This document shows positions 26,248 through 34,989 of a DNA stretch of 64,000 bases, piece after piece. Numbering within the stretch: the stretch's first letter is position 1; each line of letters begins with the position of its first letter. Position numbers and translations under genes: made by a program. Below the pieces are notes generated by a model. It saw only the letters and a list, made by a program, of their open reading frames with translations. It was not told where the DNA came from and ran no database searches. Source of the stretch: CAYMEV01 sp964389675 [NCBI: uncultured Candidatus Sumerlaeota bacterium] (GTDB lineage: Bacteria > CAYMEV01); contig CAYMEV010000003.1 of the NCBI GenBank assembly GCA_964389675.1, positions 1 to 64,000 on the forward strand, written 5' to 3'.

Positions 26248-26504
26248 AGCATAAAATGAAGCAAGTGTGAATAAGCAGGATGTGCGAGCTTTTTGTGTCA
26301 GCAGGAATGACACAAGTGGGAGTAAACAAGGGAGAGGTTCTTTTTGTGTCGGCAGGAATGACACAAGGGGGAATAAGCAGGATGTGCGAGCTTTTTGTGT
26401 CAGGAAAATGACATAAGGGGGAATTAACAAGAGGTGCGGGCCTTTTATGTCAGGAATGACACAAGGGGGAATAAGCAAGGGAGAGGGTTCTTTTTGTGTC
26501 AGCG
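26243..26504. repeat. Tandem array of about five 49-52-bp hairpin units
   Basis: Units begin at 26243, 26295, 26346, 26397 and 26447, with a partial sixth at 26496. Each starts with a palindrome of the form TTGTGTCA-loop-TGACACAA; the best is 26293-26315 with 8-bp perfect arms and a 7-base loop. A purine-rich segment and a TTCTTTTT or GCTTTTT tail follow. Units differ by substitutions and small indels. The same ends appear in the REP-like palindrome, so the array may have grown from such elements. Confidence 0.8.
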
Positions 26505-26608
26505 TTAAAAACAGTCTATATAATAGTATTGGCTATTCTGAAATATGAGATAATGCAGAAAGAGGTTATTGCATAAAACGGTACATTTAAAAGAGTATTG
26601 CAATAATA

Positions 26609-26874
26609 GGCTGGTGTAATGCACTGGTTCATGCAGGCCATGATGACTGGAGACTTCCAAATATCCTCGAGCTTCACAGCCTTATGGACCTTGCAAAATA
26701 TAATGTTGCATTGCCTGAGGGATATCCCTTTATCGGTGTTCCTGCTACCGGTTGTCTACTGCCAATGCAGTATATTCAGGCTATGCATGGCTCGTGTTAC
26801 TGGACTCCGGTAATATGAGCTACACCTATAAGGAGAATAAATGCTATATCTGGCTGGTCCGCTGTGGGCAATAG
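26609..26874 (+). pseudogene. Remnant of a DUF1566 (Lcl C-terminal) domain gene
   Basis: Reading from 26609 gives 69 codons with the DUF1566 hallmark: WCNALVHAGHDDWRLPN, then ILELHSLMDLAKY and a late GSCYWTPV. It meets TGA at 26816. The frame 26815-26874 then gives SYTYKENKCYIWLVRCGQ and a stop, which fits the usual domain end (YVWPVRGGQ type). So one frameshift splits the domain, and no start or N-terminal portion is found upstream. It lies between two opposed REP-like palindromes. Confidence 0.75.
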
Positions 26875-26877
26875 AGT

Positions 26878-26906
26878 GAAGCAAAAAGAACCGTCCCTTT
26901 TGCTTC
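26878..26906 (-). repeat. REP-like palindrome, copy 3 (inverted)
   Basis: Arms GAAGCAAAA and TTTTGCTTC, perfect 9 bp. Read on the minus strand it matches copy 1 with a single difference near its end, and it faces copy 2 across 630 bases. Confidence 0.85.
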
Positions 26907-26986
26907 AAAGAGTGTGAAAGCGGAAAAATGCCCTGATAATCTGTTATTTATAAATCTCTCGATTATAAAATCCGGAACCAGATTTT

Positions 26987-29900
26987 TCATTCGATCTGTT
27001 CACCCATTTTTTTGAGCATCATCCTGAATTCAGATTTGGGGATTTTTCTGTAGAGTTCTCTATACAATGCCTTTGCATTTTCCTTATAGGTATTATGTTG
27101 TGTTATCTCCCATAGCTCAAAATAGATCAATGCCGAGTATTTTTCTTCAATATCCTTTTTATTCAGCAAATCGATCAATGCTGCTGTATTTTTTTCCATT
27201 TTGTATTTCAGAATGCCTGCAAGGATATTTATATCATTATTTCCCAGATCATGCGACATTTTCAGAGCTTCTGAATTCATTTCATCTGCTTTTACGATAT
27301 TTCCTGTTTTATGATGCAGGACAGCCCTGTAATATAGAAAGATCATAAGGTGGGGCTTTGCAGATAGACCTCTTGCATCAGATATTGCCCTGTCGAGGAA
27401 ATCCCGGGCCTCTGTCAGGTTATTGTTTTTTAAATGCATAATCCCTATCTGTCCTGTAGTTTCATTCACCCCGATGCTGTCATTAATCTTTTCGCAATAC
27501 CGGAGCTTTCTCCTGAAGCTCTCTATGGCATTTTCATGATCTCCTGAATCATTGTATAGAAAGCCCAGATTGCCTAATATTAAAGAGATGCCTCTTTTAT
27601 CACCAAGTTCTTCCGATATTGAAAGCATTTTTTTATAATTCTCCATAGCTTCTGGGTAATTGCCCATGGAATGAAAAATTTTCCCTATATTACCGAAAGC
27701 ATTGCCAAGGCCCCTTTTATCGCCAAGCTTTTCAGAGATATCTGCCCACTTTCGGCAGCATTCCATGGCCTTCTTGTATTTTCCCATGCTGGTATACACA
27801 ATCCCCATACTGCCGATTGCCATGCCAAGCTCCTTCTGGTCATCGAGCTTTTTGCATAGTTCTATCTTTTTTTCAAGATACTCCATTGCAAGGTCCAGTT
27901 TTCCCTGGCATCTGTATAAATTAGCAATGTTTCCATATACATATGTACAGCTACGTTTATCTCCAATCTCTATTGATAATGACAGGTACCTTTTATAATA
28001 CTGCATGGCAAGACTGTATTTGCCCTGATAGAAATATATGTTCCCCATATTTCCTATAGTAAGGTTCAGTTCCTTCTTATCTCCTATTTCTGAGCATATA
28101 GCCATTTTTTGCTGGTAGTTTTCCATTGCTTTTTCATATTCACAGAGATAAGCATAAATATTTCCGATATTGCCGTATGCTATGCCAGCACCCCTTTTGT
28201 CTCCTATTGTATTGCATATTTCAAGCGAATATCTGTAATGTTCCATAGCTTTCTTGTAGTTGCCCTGGTCTTTATAGATAAGCCCAATATTGCCCATTGC
28301 AATGCTGATACCTCTCTGGTTACCCGTTTCCCTGTTTATGGCAATGTCTTTGGCATAGCATTCCATGGCTTTTTCATAGTTTCTCCTGAAGAAATGTATT
28401 ATTCCAATATTCCTGAGGGAGGCTGCCATTCCATTCTTATAATCTATATTTACAGCAGACTGGAGGCTTTCTTCGAACATACTCTCCGCCTCTTTTATTT
28501 TTCCCAGAATCCTCAGGATATTTCCCATGCTGTTCCTGCAGTCAACTGTAAGAGCCTGATTTTTTATCTTTTCTGACAGTTCGAGTGCTTTTTTATATGT
28601 TTTTCCGGCATCGTTCAGCCTGTTAATCAGGTTCAGGATATCGCCCATGTTCAGCATTATCTCTATGATCTTTTCACTATCCTTTTCTGTTTCGAGATAT
28701 TTTAGCAGCCGGTCATAGAAGCTTAATGCCTTGATGTTCTGATAATTGTCCCTGGCCTTGTCTCCTGCATTTTCCAGATAAAACCGGGCTTTAGCACTAT
28801 TTTCCGCCTTTTCATAATGTTCTGCAAGCTCCTCTGAGTGATTGTACAGATCATCATTGTATATCGCTTCTATTGCTTTTCCAGCAAGATCATGAAGCTG
28901 TCTCAATCGTTCCTTAAGCTGTATCTCATAAGCAGCGTCCCTGATCATGGCATGGAGAAAAATATATTTCAGGCTGGATATATTTTCCCATATCTGTTCC
29001 CTGCTGCCATCCTCTATTTTTTGAAACAGGTCAGTTTCATCTTTCAGTATTTCTAATATAAAAATGATCTGTCTTAATACAGGAAGTGAAAATTCCCTTC
29101 CAAGAACAGATGCAGTTTTTACAGTTTCTTTCAGGGCTGCGGATAATCTGTCAATTCGAGCAATAATGATCTGGTTTATTCCTGAAGGGACTGAACTGCT
29201 TCCCCTGATTATCTCATATTCTCTGTTCAGCATTCTGTTTTCATTCAGATACAGTACTATCTGTTCAATAAAGAATGGATTGCCATTGCTTCTGTTGTAA
29301 ATGAAATCGATTGTTTTTCGGGGTATTTTCAATTTGGGGAATTTATCCTGAATAAGATCTATGGTCATTTCTCGTGTTAACTCTCTGATCTCGACCCTGT
29401 TTCTGCAATATTCAGTCATGTCATCTTCAAACAGGCTGAATCTTTCTCCACTGTCTGACGGGCGGCACAGGACTATTATCGCAAAGGGGCAATTATCTAC
29501 ATTCCTTATCATCACTCTTATCAGTTCAAGGCTGTCAGTGTCAATCCAGTGTCCGTCATCAATAATCAGGACAAGGGGTTTTCTGAAAGACAGGGATTTT
29601 ATAAGACTTTTGACAGCATAGATGGTATTTTCATATCTTATTTTTGGATCAGACCTTATATAAAGAGAGTCTTTGATCTTAAGCCCCAGCAGGGCTCCTG
29701 TGAAAGATTCAGTGCGTATCAGCTCATTTCTTGTTTCAGGGTCCGCGGTAGAATTTATGATCCTGGCATACTCTTTCCGGAAATTGCTTTTATTCTTGTC
29801 CTTTGTATCATATTCGCTCTGCCTGAAGAGTGTCTTCAAAAAATAAATGAAAGGATTGAAGGGTTTTCTTAAGATTTCATCGCAGGGAAGGTAGAAGAAA

Positions 29901-31279
29901 GCACAGTTTTCAGTTCTTTCTATAAAGTCTGATATGAAGTGTGATTTTCCAATGCCTGCAGGGCCGTCAACATGTATTATTCCCCCGAAACTGCTTCTGA
30001 AAACAGGGCTTATGAACCCTGACAATATTTCTGTTTCTTTGGCCCTGCTGATGAATTTCCCGGAGTATGCAAGCTGAAATCTGATCTGATTCCGCGAATT
30101 TATGCTATATACCTCAGTTCTTTTTTTGAAGCCTTTTAAAAATCGATGGCCAGTCAGTTCTATCTCGCAATAATTTTTCAGATCATGCACAATGCTTTTG
30201 TCTGCAAGGACCTGCATCCAGTCTGCAGATGTCATTAATCTTGCTGAAAGATTTACTGCACTTCCTAATGCTGTATACTCCTGCCTTCTTTTAGAACCGA
30301 CAAAACCGGCAAAGGCAATCCCTTTGGATAATCCAGCCCTGAACTTAAAACCGGGTATGTCTTTCAGGCTCAAAATAAAATCAGCTGCTGCCCGGGACAG
30401 TTTTTCCCTTGCTAATGGTGCACCGAAGAGTATAAGCAGTACAGCCCCCTTATCTCCGAAATCAATTCGGTTAAAGTATCCCCCGTAAAGATTGCAGATT
30501 TTGATTATATGCTGTATTGCCTGTTTGTAATTTCTATTATCTGCAAATCCTACAAAACAGGCAAGGATCTCTCTGAACTCACCCCTGTCTCTTAGCTCCA
30601 GGACTGCATTCGGAATAAACTGGCGCTCAATGTCAGCTGATACTGGATGCCATTTTTGAGGCTTAGGCCCAGCAAGCTTAAGGTCCTTTTCAAAAAGCTG
30701 ATACCAGCCTTTGCCAACCTGCTTTTTTATTATGCCGGCCATGGTCTTTTTTTCAAACGAGCAGTCCGCAATTATCTGCATCCGTTGTGCCTTATGTTCT
30801 GCTTCCGCACAGCTGTCAATTGCTTCTCCGCTGAAGTAACAGGCTTTCTGGAAATCAGAATTGATTATGCCATATTTTACTTTTCCGTGGGATAAGCCGA
30901 TTTTGGCTTCAAGCCTGTAGTTTCCGAATTTGGTGCTGACCAGGCCTTGTCCGGCAAAAAGCCTGATGATTTTAAATGCGGAATTTAGTGCATATTCAGG
31001 TTTTCTCCTATGAAAAATGGATGTAAAAGCATCTCCGGCGAAGCTGGATACAAACCCTCCATTATCATATATTATGTCTATTGAAGGAGTGAATATATCA
31101 TTTATGATCCCTGACAGGATCTCTGCTCCCTCCTTGCCATGCTCCATAAGTTTCTGCGTCATTGATGTAAAGCCTGAAATATCAATAAACATAGTGTATG
31201 CTGTAATCTTACCTTGAAAAATACCCTTCAGGAGCCTGTCTGCTATAAATTCAGGTACTGTATTTTTCATTCTGTGCAT
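26987..31279 (-). CDS. Tandem-cyclase-AAA-TPR protein resembling soluble adenylyl cyclase (cyclase 3)
   Basis: A 1430-residue cytoplasmic protein. The C1 cyclase domain (about 22-200) keeps both metal Asp residues, Asp33 (FIDISGFT) and Asp83 (SFAGDAF), but lacks the Asn/Arg pair. The C2 domain (about 235-395) lacks the first metal Asp (FVGFADN) but keeps Asn343 and Arg347 (EYTALGSAVNLSAR) and has Arg271 and Asp276 in YFNRIDFGDKG. An ATPase follows with Walker A GPAGIGKS (439-446) and VLIIDDGHW. The C-terminal half has about ten 40-residue TPRs (GNIGxIY...A...Y). This C1-C2-AAA-TPR order matches eukaryotic soluble adenylyl cyclase. AAGGGCGG precedes the ATG. Confidence 0.88.
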   Translation of the reverse strand: MHRMKNTVPEFIADRLLKGIFQGKITAYTMFIDISGFTSMTQKLMEHGKEGAEILSGIINDIFTPSIDIIYDNGGFVSSFAGDAFTSIFHRRKPEYALNSAFKIIRLFAGQGLVSTKFGNYRLEAKIGLSHGKVKYGIINSDFQKACYFSGEAIDSCAEAEHKAQRMQIIADCSFEKKTMAGIIKKQVGKGWYQLFEKDLKLAGPKPQKWHPVSADIERQFIPNAVLELRDRGEFREILACFVGFADNRNYKQAIQHIIKICNLYGGYFNRIDFGDKGAVLLILFGAPLAREKLSRAAADFILSLKDIPGFKFRAGLSKGIAFAGFVGSKRRQEYTALGSAVNLSARLMTSADWMQVLADKSIVHDLKNYCEIELTGHRFLKGFKKRTEVYSINSRNQIRFQLAYSGKFISRAKETEILSGFISPVFRSSFGGIIHVDGPAGIGKSHFISDFIERTENCAFFYLPCDEILRKPFNPFIYFLKTLFRQSEYDTKDKNKSNFRKEYARIINSTADPETRNELIRTESFTGALLGLKIKDSLYIRSDPKIRYENTIYAVKSLIKSLSFRKPLVLIIDDGHWIDTDSLELIRVMIRNVDNCPFAIIVLCRPSDSGERFSLFEDDMTEYCRNRVEIRELTREMTIDLIQDKFPKLKIPRKTIDFIYNRSNGNPFFIEQIVLYLNENRMLNREYEIIRGSSSVPSGINQIIIARIDRLSAALKETVKTASVLGREFSLPVLRQIIFILEILKDETDLFQKIEDGSREQIWENISSLKYIFLHAMIRDAAYEIQLKERLRQLHDLAGKAIEAIYNDDLYNHSEELAEHYEKAENSAKARFYLENAGDKARDNYQNIKALSFYDRLLKYLETEKDSEKIIEIMLNMGDILNLINRLNDAGKTYKKALELSEKIKNQALTVDCRNSMGNILRILGKIKEAESMFEESLQSAVNIDYKNGMAASLRNIGIIHFFRRNYEKAMECYAKDIAINRETGNQRGISIAMGNIGLIYKDQGNYKKAMEHYRYSLEICNTIGDKRGAGIAYGNIGNIYAYLCEYEKAMENYQQKMAICSEIGDKKELNLTIGNMGNIYFYQGKYSLAMQYYKRYLSLSIEIGDKRSCTYVYGNIANLYRCQGKLDLAMEYLEKKIELCKKLDDQKELGMAIGSMGIVYTSMGKYKKAMECCRKWADISEKLGDKRGLGNAFGNIGKIFHSMGNYPEAMENYKKMLSISEELGDKRGISLILGNLGFLYNDSGDHENAIESFRRKLRYCEKINDSIGVNETTGQIGIMHLKNNNLTEARDFLDRAISDARGLSAKPHLMIFLYYRAVLHHKTGNIVKADEMNSEALKMSHDLGNNDINILAGILKYKMEKNTAALIDLLNKKDIEEKYSALIYFELWEITQHNTYKENAKALYRELYRKIPKSEFRMMLKKMGEQIE

Positions 31280-31610
31280 AAGCCGCCCTTATGGATAAAT
31301 TTGTAGCTTTATTGCTATTATTGCCTAATTCTGTTTCCTGATAAATCTGCTGAAAATCTATTTGCGGAATATCTGTATCCCTATCTCTTAATCTAATGAT
31401 TTTGCTCAATTTTTCAAAATAAATAAGTGGAATATTATAAAATCAGGGATAATATTTCCTTATACAGCATTTTTGTTAATAAATATGGGATTTTTATATT
31501 AATTTGAAATTATCTTTGATATATTATTAATCTATCTGTAAATTTAAGAGGATCATTATGCCCTTGAGTTTCCTGGATATATTTTATTGTAAGCCTGCAG
31601 GGAGCTTTGT
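31280..31610. other. 331-bp divergent intergenic region
   Basis: It separates cyclase 3 (minus) from the hybrid kinase (plus) and should hold both promoters. It is very AT-rich. I could not pick a -35/-10 pair with confidence; TTGAAA at 31504-31509 lacks a well-spaced -10. The right end carries an 18-codon leader frame (31558-31614). Confidence 0.5.
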
Positions 31611-31614
31611 ATGA
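31558..31614 (+). CDS. Possible 18-codon leader peptide ahead of the hybrid kinase
   Basis: ATG at 31558 follows AAGAGG by 6 bases and encodes MPLSFLDIFYCKPAGSFV. Its TGA (31612-31614) overlaps the kinase ATG (31611-31613) as ATGA. The kinase has its own GGGAG site inside this frame. This layout allows translational coupling. It could also be a chance frame; only the strong ribosome site and exact overlap argue for it. Confidence 0.35.
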   Translation: MPLSFLDIFYCKPAGSFV

Positions 31615-34600
31615 ACCTGAATGCCTTTCCATTAAAGGGTGAAACAAAGAAGAAGCTGAAGAATTATATAATACTTGCCATATTATTACTATTCTGCCCT
31701 TTGACTGCAGTCAATGCAGGAGGTAATACAGAGTTAAGCCCTGAAGAAAAAACATGGCTTTTGGAAAATTCTGAAAAAATGGTTCTATATTACAATGTTG
31801 AATTTCCTCCGATTGAGTTTGCCTCTGAAAATGGTACATTTACAGGCATGGGCGCAGATATTATAAAAGAAGTAGAGAACTATCTCGGCCTGCAATTTAT
31901 CAAAGTTCCCTCAAGTGACTGGAATCAGCATCTTGCTGACCTTAAGAACGGTGAATGTGCAGTAGCCCCCACAATAGTAGCAACAACTGAAAGGGAAGAA
32001 TATGCTTTTTTCACAATGCCTTATGAAGTCTCGCCTGTAATAATTATCACAAATATTTCTACAAAAGGCGACCTGAGCATGGATGATCTTGGAGGAAAAC
32101 GCATCGCTGTTGTATCAGGTTTTGCTACTGAATCATATATCAGAGGGATTGCACAGAACCGCTTTGAGATCATTACAGTAAATAATGTTTCAGAAGGGCT
32201 CAGAAGGGTAAGTTTCGGGGAGATCGATGCCTTTATTGAGAACCTTGCTGTAGCTGCGTATTATATTGATCTTGAAGGTATCCCGAACCTGCGTGTGGCA
32301 GGCAGTACTGACTATTCTTTTGCATGGAGCATAGGGGTAAGCAGAAAGTACCCTCTTCTGTTCAGAGCTGTCCAGAAGGCAATGAAAAACATTCCTGAAA
32401 AAAAGCTGGAATCCATCAGGAAAAAATGGATAAATCTTGATCTGGGCCACTGGCTGGCCCCGGAAATACTAAGGATAATATACACTGCAGCCGGTTTTCT
32501 GGTCGTATTGCTTTTAAGCCTCGGTATTATCAGCTATATTTTGAAACACAGGCTGAATGAAAAGGTATCGAGCCTGAAAGCCGTACAGCAGGAGCTTATT
32601 AAACAGGCCGAACTGCTGAAACTGGCTACAAAATCCATTCAGGCAGGCATCTGGGATTATTATCCAGCAGAAAGATCAGGCATGGTCAGTAGAGAGAGAT
32701 ATAAGATGCTTGGTTATGATTATGAAGACAGGCAGGTAAAGCCAGAGGAATTTAAGAAATTCATGCATCCTGATGACATTGATGGGGTAGAGAAGAAATT
32801 CTCTGAATATTTAGAGAGTGACGGTAAGGGTCTTTATGAGGCCGAATACAGGGCAATGCATGCTGAAAGCTACTGGTGCTGGGTGCTTTCAAAAGGGAAA
32901 ACCATAGAATGGGATCAGGAAGGCAGGTCATCCAGAATTATTGGTCTTGATCTGAATATCCAGAACCTTAAGGAGGCTCAGGAACAGACTGTGCAGAGCG
33001 AAGCCAGGTTCAGGGCTATATTTGAATTTGCACCATATCCTATCCTTATAAGCAGTTTCGATGATGGCAGTTATATAGACGCTAACAGGGCATTTCTGGA
33101 AAACACAGGGAAAGAGAGAAATGAGCTTTCCAATTTGTCTATAAGTGATATCATTCCGGAGATACTTGATAATCCTGATGATTTTTATGAAAGGCTCTCA
33201 AAATACGGGTCTGTTATCAATAAAGAAGCGCAGATATTGCGAAAGGATGGCTCCTGCGGCATTATATCCTATTCTTCGGTTCTGCTGGATATACATGGTG
33301 AAAGACAGGTAATATCCATAATTATTGATGTTACTGAAGAAAAAAGGGCCATTGAGGCCCTTAAGGCATCAGAAGGGAAACTGCGGTCAATATTTGCTGC
33401 CATGACCGACCTGATAATAGTGCTTGATGCAAAAGGCAAAATTATCGAAATTGGCCCTACAAATTCAGACCCTCTGTATAAACCTGCGGATAATATGGTC
33501 GGGAAGAGCATCTATGATATACTCCCTGCTGATAAGGCAGGTGTTGTAAGCCAGTATATAAAGGACTCTCTGGATGAGAAGAGGCTGGTAGTCTTTGAGT
33601 ATGACCTGAAGGCTGATGGCAGCCATTTCTGGTTTACATCAAGCATCGCACCTCTTCAGTCTCAGCATGTAATATGGGTATCAAGGGATATCAGCAACCG
33701 GAAGAAGGCAGAACTGGAAAGGGAAAAACTTCAGGACAAGCTACTTCAGCGTCAGAAGCTTGAAGCAGTCGGTATCCTGGCTGGTGGCATTGCTCATGAT
33801 TTCAATAATATGATAGGTGCGATCATAGGCCACGCCGAGCTTGCTATTAATGCACTGGATAAGGACAGCCCCCTGATCCAGAATCTTGACAGGATACTCT
33901 ATGCAGCTGAGAGGTCAGCCAACCTGACCCAGCAGCTTCTTGCCTTTGCGCGTAAACAGGCCATTACACCGGTAGTTTTCGATCTGAATGAATCAATTGA
34001 GAACATACTCAAGATGATCCGGAGGCTTATCGGTGAGGATATTGAACTGCTCTGGATCCCTGGAGCAGGTTCATGCTCAGTTAAAATGGACCCTTCACAG
34101 ATAGACCAGATCCTTATAAACCTTTGTGTCAATGCAAGAGATGCCATAAAGGGTAATGGCAGGATAAGCATTGAAACAAACCATATTTGTATTGATGAGG
34201 AATATATTAATAACCATCCTGATATTGCTGCGGGAGAATATGTCATGCTGACAGTATCTGATAACGGCTGCGGCATAAAGGATGAGGACATAAGCCATAT
34301 ATTCGAGCCATTCTTTACGACAAAAGGACTCGGGAAGGGGACTGGAATGGGGCTTGCAACAGTCTATGGGATCGTCAAGCAGAATGAGGGCTTTATAAAT
34401 GTGGACAGCAGGGAGAATGAAGGGACAATATTCAGGATCTATATCCCATATGCCTCTCAAAATAAAGAAGATACGGAAAGTGCAGGAATAGTTGATATAC
34501 CGCAGAGCAAAGGAGAAACTGTACTGGTTGTTGAAGATGACCCGATTTTCCTGGATTTCATAGTACTGATGCTTAAAAACCTGTCCTATGATGTAATTTC

Positions 34601-34874
34601 TGCGAAAACCCCTGTCGATGCAATTTCCATTGCCAGAGAGGTTTCCATGATCGACCTGGTAATTACTGATATTGTGATGCCTGATATGAACGGCAGGGAG
34701 ATGGCTGAAAATATGGATAAAATCAGAAAGGATATCAAATACCTTTACATGTCAGGCTACACCGCTGATGTCATTGCTAATAAAGGGGTCCTTCAGAAGG
34801 GCATTAACTTCATACAGAAGCCCTTTTCAATTCAGGAGATAGCCTTAAAGATCCGAGACGTATTGGATGCCTGA
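31611..34874 (+). CDS. Hybrid sensor histidine kinase with periplasmic substrate-binding domain
   Basis: A 1087-residue inner-membrane sensor. A signal/membrane segment (about 15-36) leads to a type 3 solute-binding domain (about 42-278: MVLYYNVEFPPIEFA, NGTFTGMGADIIKE), which probably senses an amino acid or similar small ligand in the periplasm. A membrane helix follows near 287-310, then three PAS domains (about 345-710). HisKA has His729 in GGIAHDFNN; the ATPase domain has DNGCGIKDED and GTGMGLATVYG. A C-terminal receiver (about 967-1085) has phospho-acceptor Asp1020 in VITDIVMPDMNG. No separate output protein is adjacent. Confidence 0.92.
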   Translation: MNLNAFPLKGETKKKLKNYIILAILLLFCPLTAVNAGGNTELSPEEKTWLLENSEKMVLYYNVEFPPIEFASENGTFTGMGADIIKEVENYLGLQFIKVPSSDWNQHLADLKNGECAVAPTIVATTEREEYAFFTMPYEVSPVIIITNISTKGDLSMDDLGGKRIAVVSGFATESYIRGIAQNRFEIITVNNVSEGLRRVSFGEIDAFIENLAVAAYYIDLEGIPNLRVAGSTDYSFAWSIGVSRKYPLLFRAVQKAMKNIPEKKLESIRKKWINLDLGHWLAPEILRIIYTAAGFLVVLLLSLGIISYILKHRLNEKVSSLKAVQQELIKQAELLKLATKSIQAGIWDYYPAERSGMVSRERYKMLGYDYEDRQVKPEEFKKFMHPDDIDGVEKKFSEYLESDGKGLYEAEYRAMHAESYWCWVLSKGKTIEWDQEGRSSRIIGLDLNIQNLKEAQEQTVQSEARFRAIFEFAPYPILISSFDDGSYIDANRAFLENTGKERNELSNLSISDIIPEILDNPDDFYERLSKYGSVINKEAQILRKDGSCGIISYSSVLLDIHGERQVISIIIDVTEEKRAIEALKASEGKLRSIFAAMTDLIIVLDAKGKIIEIGPTNSDPLYKPADNMVGKSIYDILPADKAGVVSQYIKDSLDEKRLVVFEYDLKADGSHFWFTSSIAPLQSQHVIWVSRDISNRKKAELEREKLQDKLLQRQKLEAVGILAGGIAHDFNNMIGAIIGHAELAINALDKDSPLIQNLDRILYAAERSANLTQQLLAFARKQAITPVVFDLNESIENILKMIRRLIGEDIELLWIPGAGSCSVKMDPSQIDQILINLCVNARDAIKGNGRISIETNHICIDEEYINNHPDIAAGEYVMLTVSDNGCGIKDEDISHIFEPFFTTKGLGKGTGMGLATVYGIVKQNEGFINVDSRENEGTIFRIYIPYASQNKEDTESAGIVDIPQSKGETVLVVEDDPIFLDFIVLMLKNLSYDVISAKTPVDAISIAREVSMIDLVITDIVMPDMNGREMAENMDKIRKDIKYLYMSGYTADVIANKGVLQKGINFIQKPFSIQEIALKIRDVLDA

Positions 34875-34989
34875 CATGTCCTGTTTTCTTTTTCAGAAAA
34901 AAATCACGGCAACAGATGCTTTGATATAAAAAACTGCAGTCGGCTTCCTGGCCTCTGCAGAATTACAGATTGTTTCATGGAGGCAGCTG

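Larger units (their letters stand above)
26126..26986. other. 861-bp non-coding patch rich in repeats and gene remnants
   Basis: Between cyclase 2 and cyclase 3. It contains, in order, a REP-like palindrome (26219-26247), a tandem array of hairpin units (26243-26504), a decayed DUF1566 coding fragment (26609-26874) and an inverted REP-like copy (26878-26906). No intact gene is supported. It looks like an accessory insertion that has degenerated. Confidence 0.7.

Noticed and set aside
26116-26478. A 120-codon open frame on the minus strand across the repeat array
   Set aside because: Its protein is only a translation of the tandem units (repeated PLVSF/TQK blocks), has no ribosome site and overlaps the cyclase 2 start.
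26243-26504. CRISPR-like array
   Set aside because: Whole units of 49-52 bp repeat with drift; there are no constant repeats separated by unique spacers and no cas genes.
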